From: Paenalkalicoccus suaedae
Lineage (GTDB): Bacteria > Bacillota > Bacilli > Bacillales > Salisediminibacteriaceae
Reading direction: 5' to 3'
Length of the DNA stretch: 64,000 nt
NCBI RefSeq assembly: GCF_006965545.2
Contig: NZ_CP041372.2
Location: 372,001-436,000, forward strand
A program made the translations under genes and the position numbers. Under the pieces are notes generated by a model, which was not told the origin of the DNA, did not search any database, and saw only the letters and a program-made list of their open reading frames with translations. Below, in pieces: positions 63,741 to 64,000 of the stretch; the stretch's first letter is position 1; each line of letters opens with the position of its first letter.

Positions 63741-63835
63741 AAAAGTGTGGAGACGTGAGGCACTTTGGTGATTGGCACTTGAGCAATTTGGTGTCCATTT
63801 AAAGTGGATTGTCTGCTCCTGGTGGACGTTGGAGA
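63741..63835 (+). repeat. Recurrent intergenic element, copy D (diverged)
   Basis: Keeps GACGTGAGGCACTTTG, TTGGCACTTGAGCAATTTGG, GTGTCC and GGTGGACGTTGGAG in the order of copies B and C. TCCA/TGGA pair around TTTAAAG. It leads straight into a GAAGTT array. Confidence 0.6.
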
Positions 63836-63960
63836 GGAAGTTAAACGCACTTCTCGAGAACGTGAACACACTTTGCTGAATTTGAGAAGAAGTTGAACAC
63901 ATTTCACGAGAAGTTGAACACACTTTGCCAAATACACGAAGAAGTTGAACACATGTACAA
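63836..63960 (+). repeat. GAGAAGT-AACACA array, alternating 21/31-bp spacing (locus 5)
   Basis: Heads at 63836, 63857, 63888, 63909 and 63940, that is steps of 21, 31, 21 and 31 bp: GGAAGTTAAACGCA, AGAACGTGAACACA, then AGAAGTTGAACACA three times. Nearly the same series as at 1881. The last 40 bases of the window show nothing else. Confidence 0.9.
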
Positions 63961-64000
63961 AAAGTAAGCGCCGAACTCGGCTCACCCTCCAACACAAAAA

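Overview
The window reads as a chromosomal segment of a Gram-positive, endospore-former-type bacterium of the Bacillaceae (mid-40s %GC by eye). The evidence is strong AGGAGG-type ribosome sites, ATG/GTG/TTG starts, T-box control of threonyl-tRNA synthetase, PerR-like boxes, a SigB-type promoter in front of a CsbD gene, lipobox lipoproteins, ECF sigma factors and many families typical of bacilli (DUF1801, DUF2785, DUF4317, DUF2812/PadR, DinB, YfmJ, Mur ligase, RDD). The genus cannot be fixed. I saw no tRNA, rRNA, prophage, transposase or CRISPR array.

Layout. 0-1.6 kb: methionine salvage (end of mtnK, then mtnA). 2.3-7.6 kb: small membrane proteins, an iron-chaperone-like protein, HIT, VOC and metallo-beta-lactamase-fold proteins. 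7.7-11.9 kb (minus): a YfmJ-type oxidoreductase, an ECF sigma operon and DUF4184. 12-20 kb: a run of acetyltransferases, AraC and MerR regulators and a NERD protein, separated by arrays of 20-bp repeats. 20-23 kb (minus): a lipoprotein, then an ECF sigma / PadR-like / HAAS-FtsW operon. 23.5-26.4 kb: GNAT, HAD and a divergent MurE-like ligase. 27-30 kb: small membrane proteins, VOC and SDR. 30-35 kb (minus): a secreted peptide with a three-gene ABC transporter and DUF4317. 36-42 kb: katG with PerR boxes, RDD, metallophosphoesterase and GNAT. 42.5-45 kb: tandem T-boxes and thrS. 45-48 kb: assorted small proteins. 48.5-51.8 kb: twin PadR-DUF2812 operons. 52-56 kb (minus): an MFS exporter and a triplicated membrane protein. 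56.6-60.9 kb: a two-component system flanked by a beta-propeller lipoprotein and a His-rich YtkA-type lipoprotein, then csbD. 61-64 kb: a possible LURP-like protein, an AEC transporter and GNAT.

The most unusual signal is between the genes. About 21 intergenic loci carry degenerate arrays of short units whose spacing is almost always 20, 21 or 31 bp, that is two or three DNA helical turns. At least nine sequence families use this spacing. Five loci share a 90-bp higher-order order (20+20+50), and others alternate 21/31. A separate element of about 130 bp, ending in or next to one of these arrays, occurs four times. No feature class I know explains these arrays, and they are the best candidate here for an undescribed system.

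How genes work together: two ECF operons and one lipoprotein gene share promoter-like sequences with a 17-bp spacer. The two loci around the response regulator share a TTCACA direct repeat spaced 11 bp, suggesting one regulon. The two PadR operons share the same promoter and palindrome arrangement and probably arose by tandem duplication.
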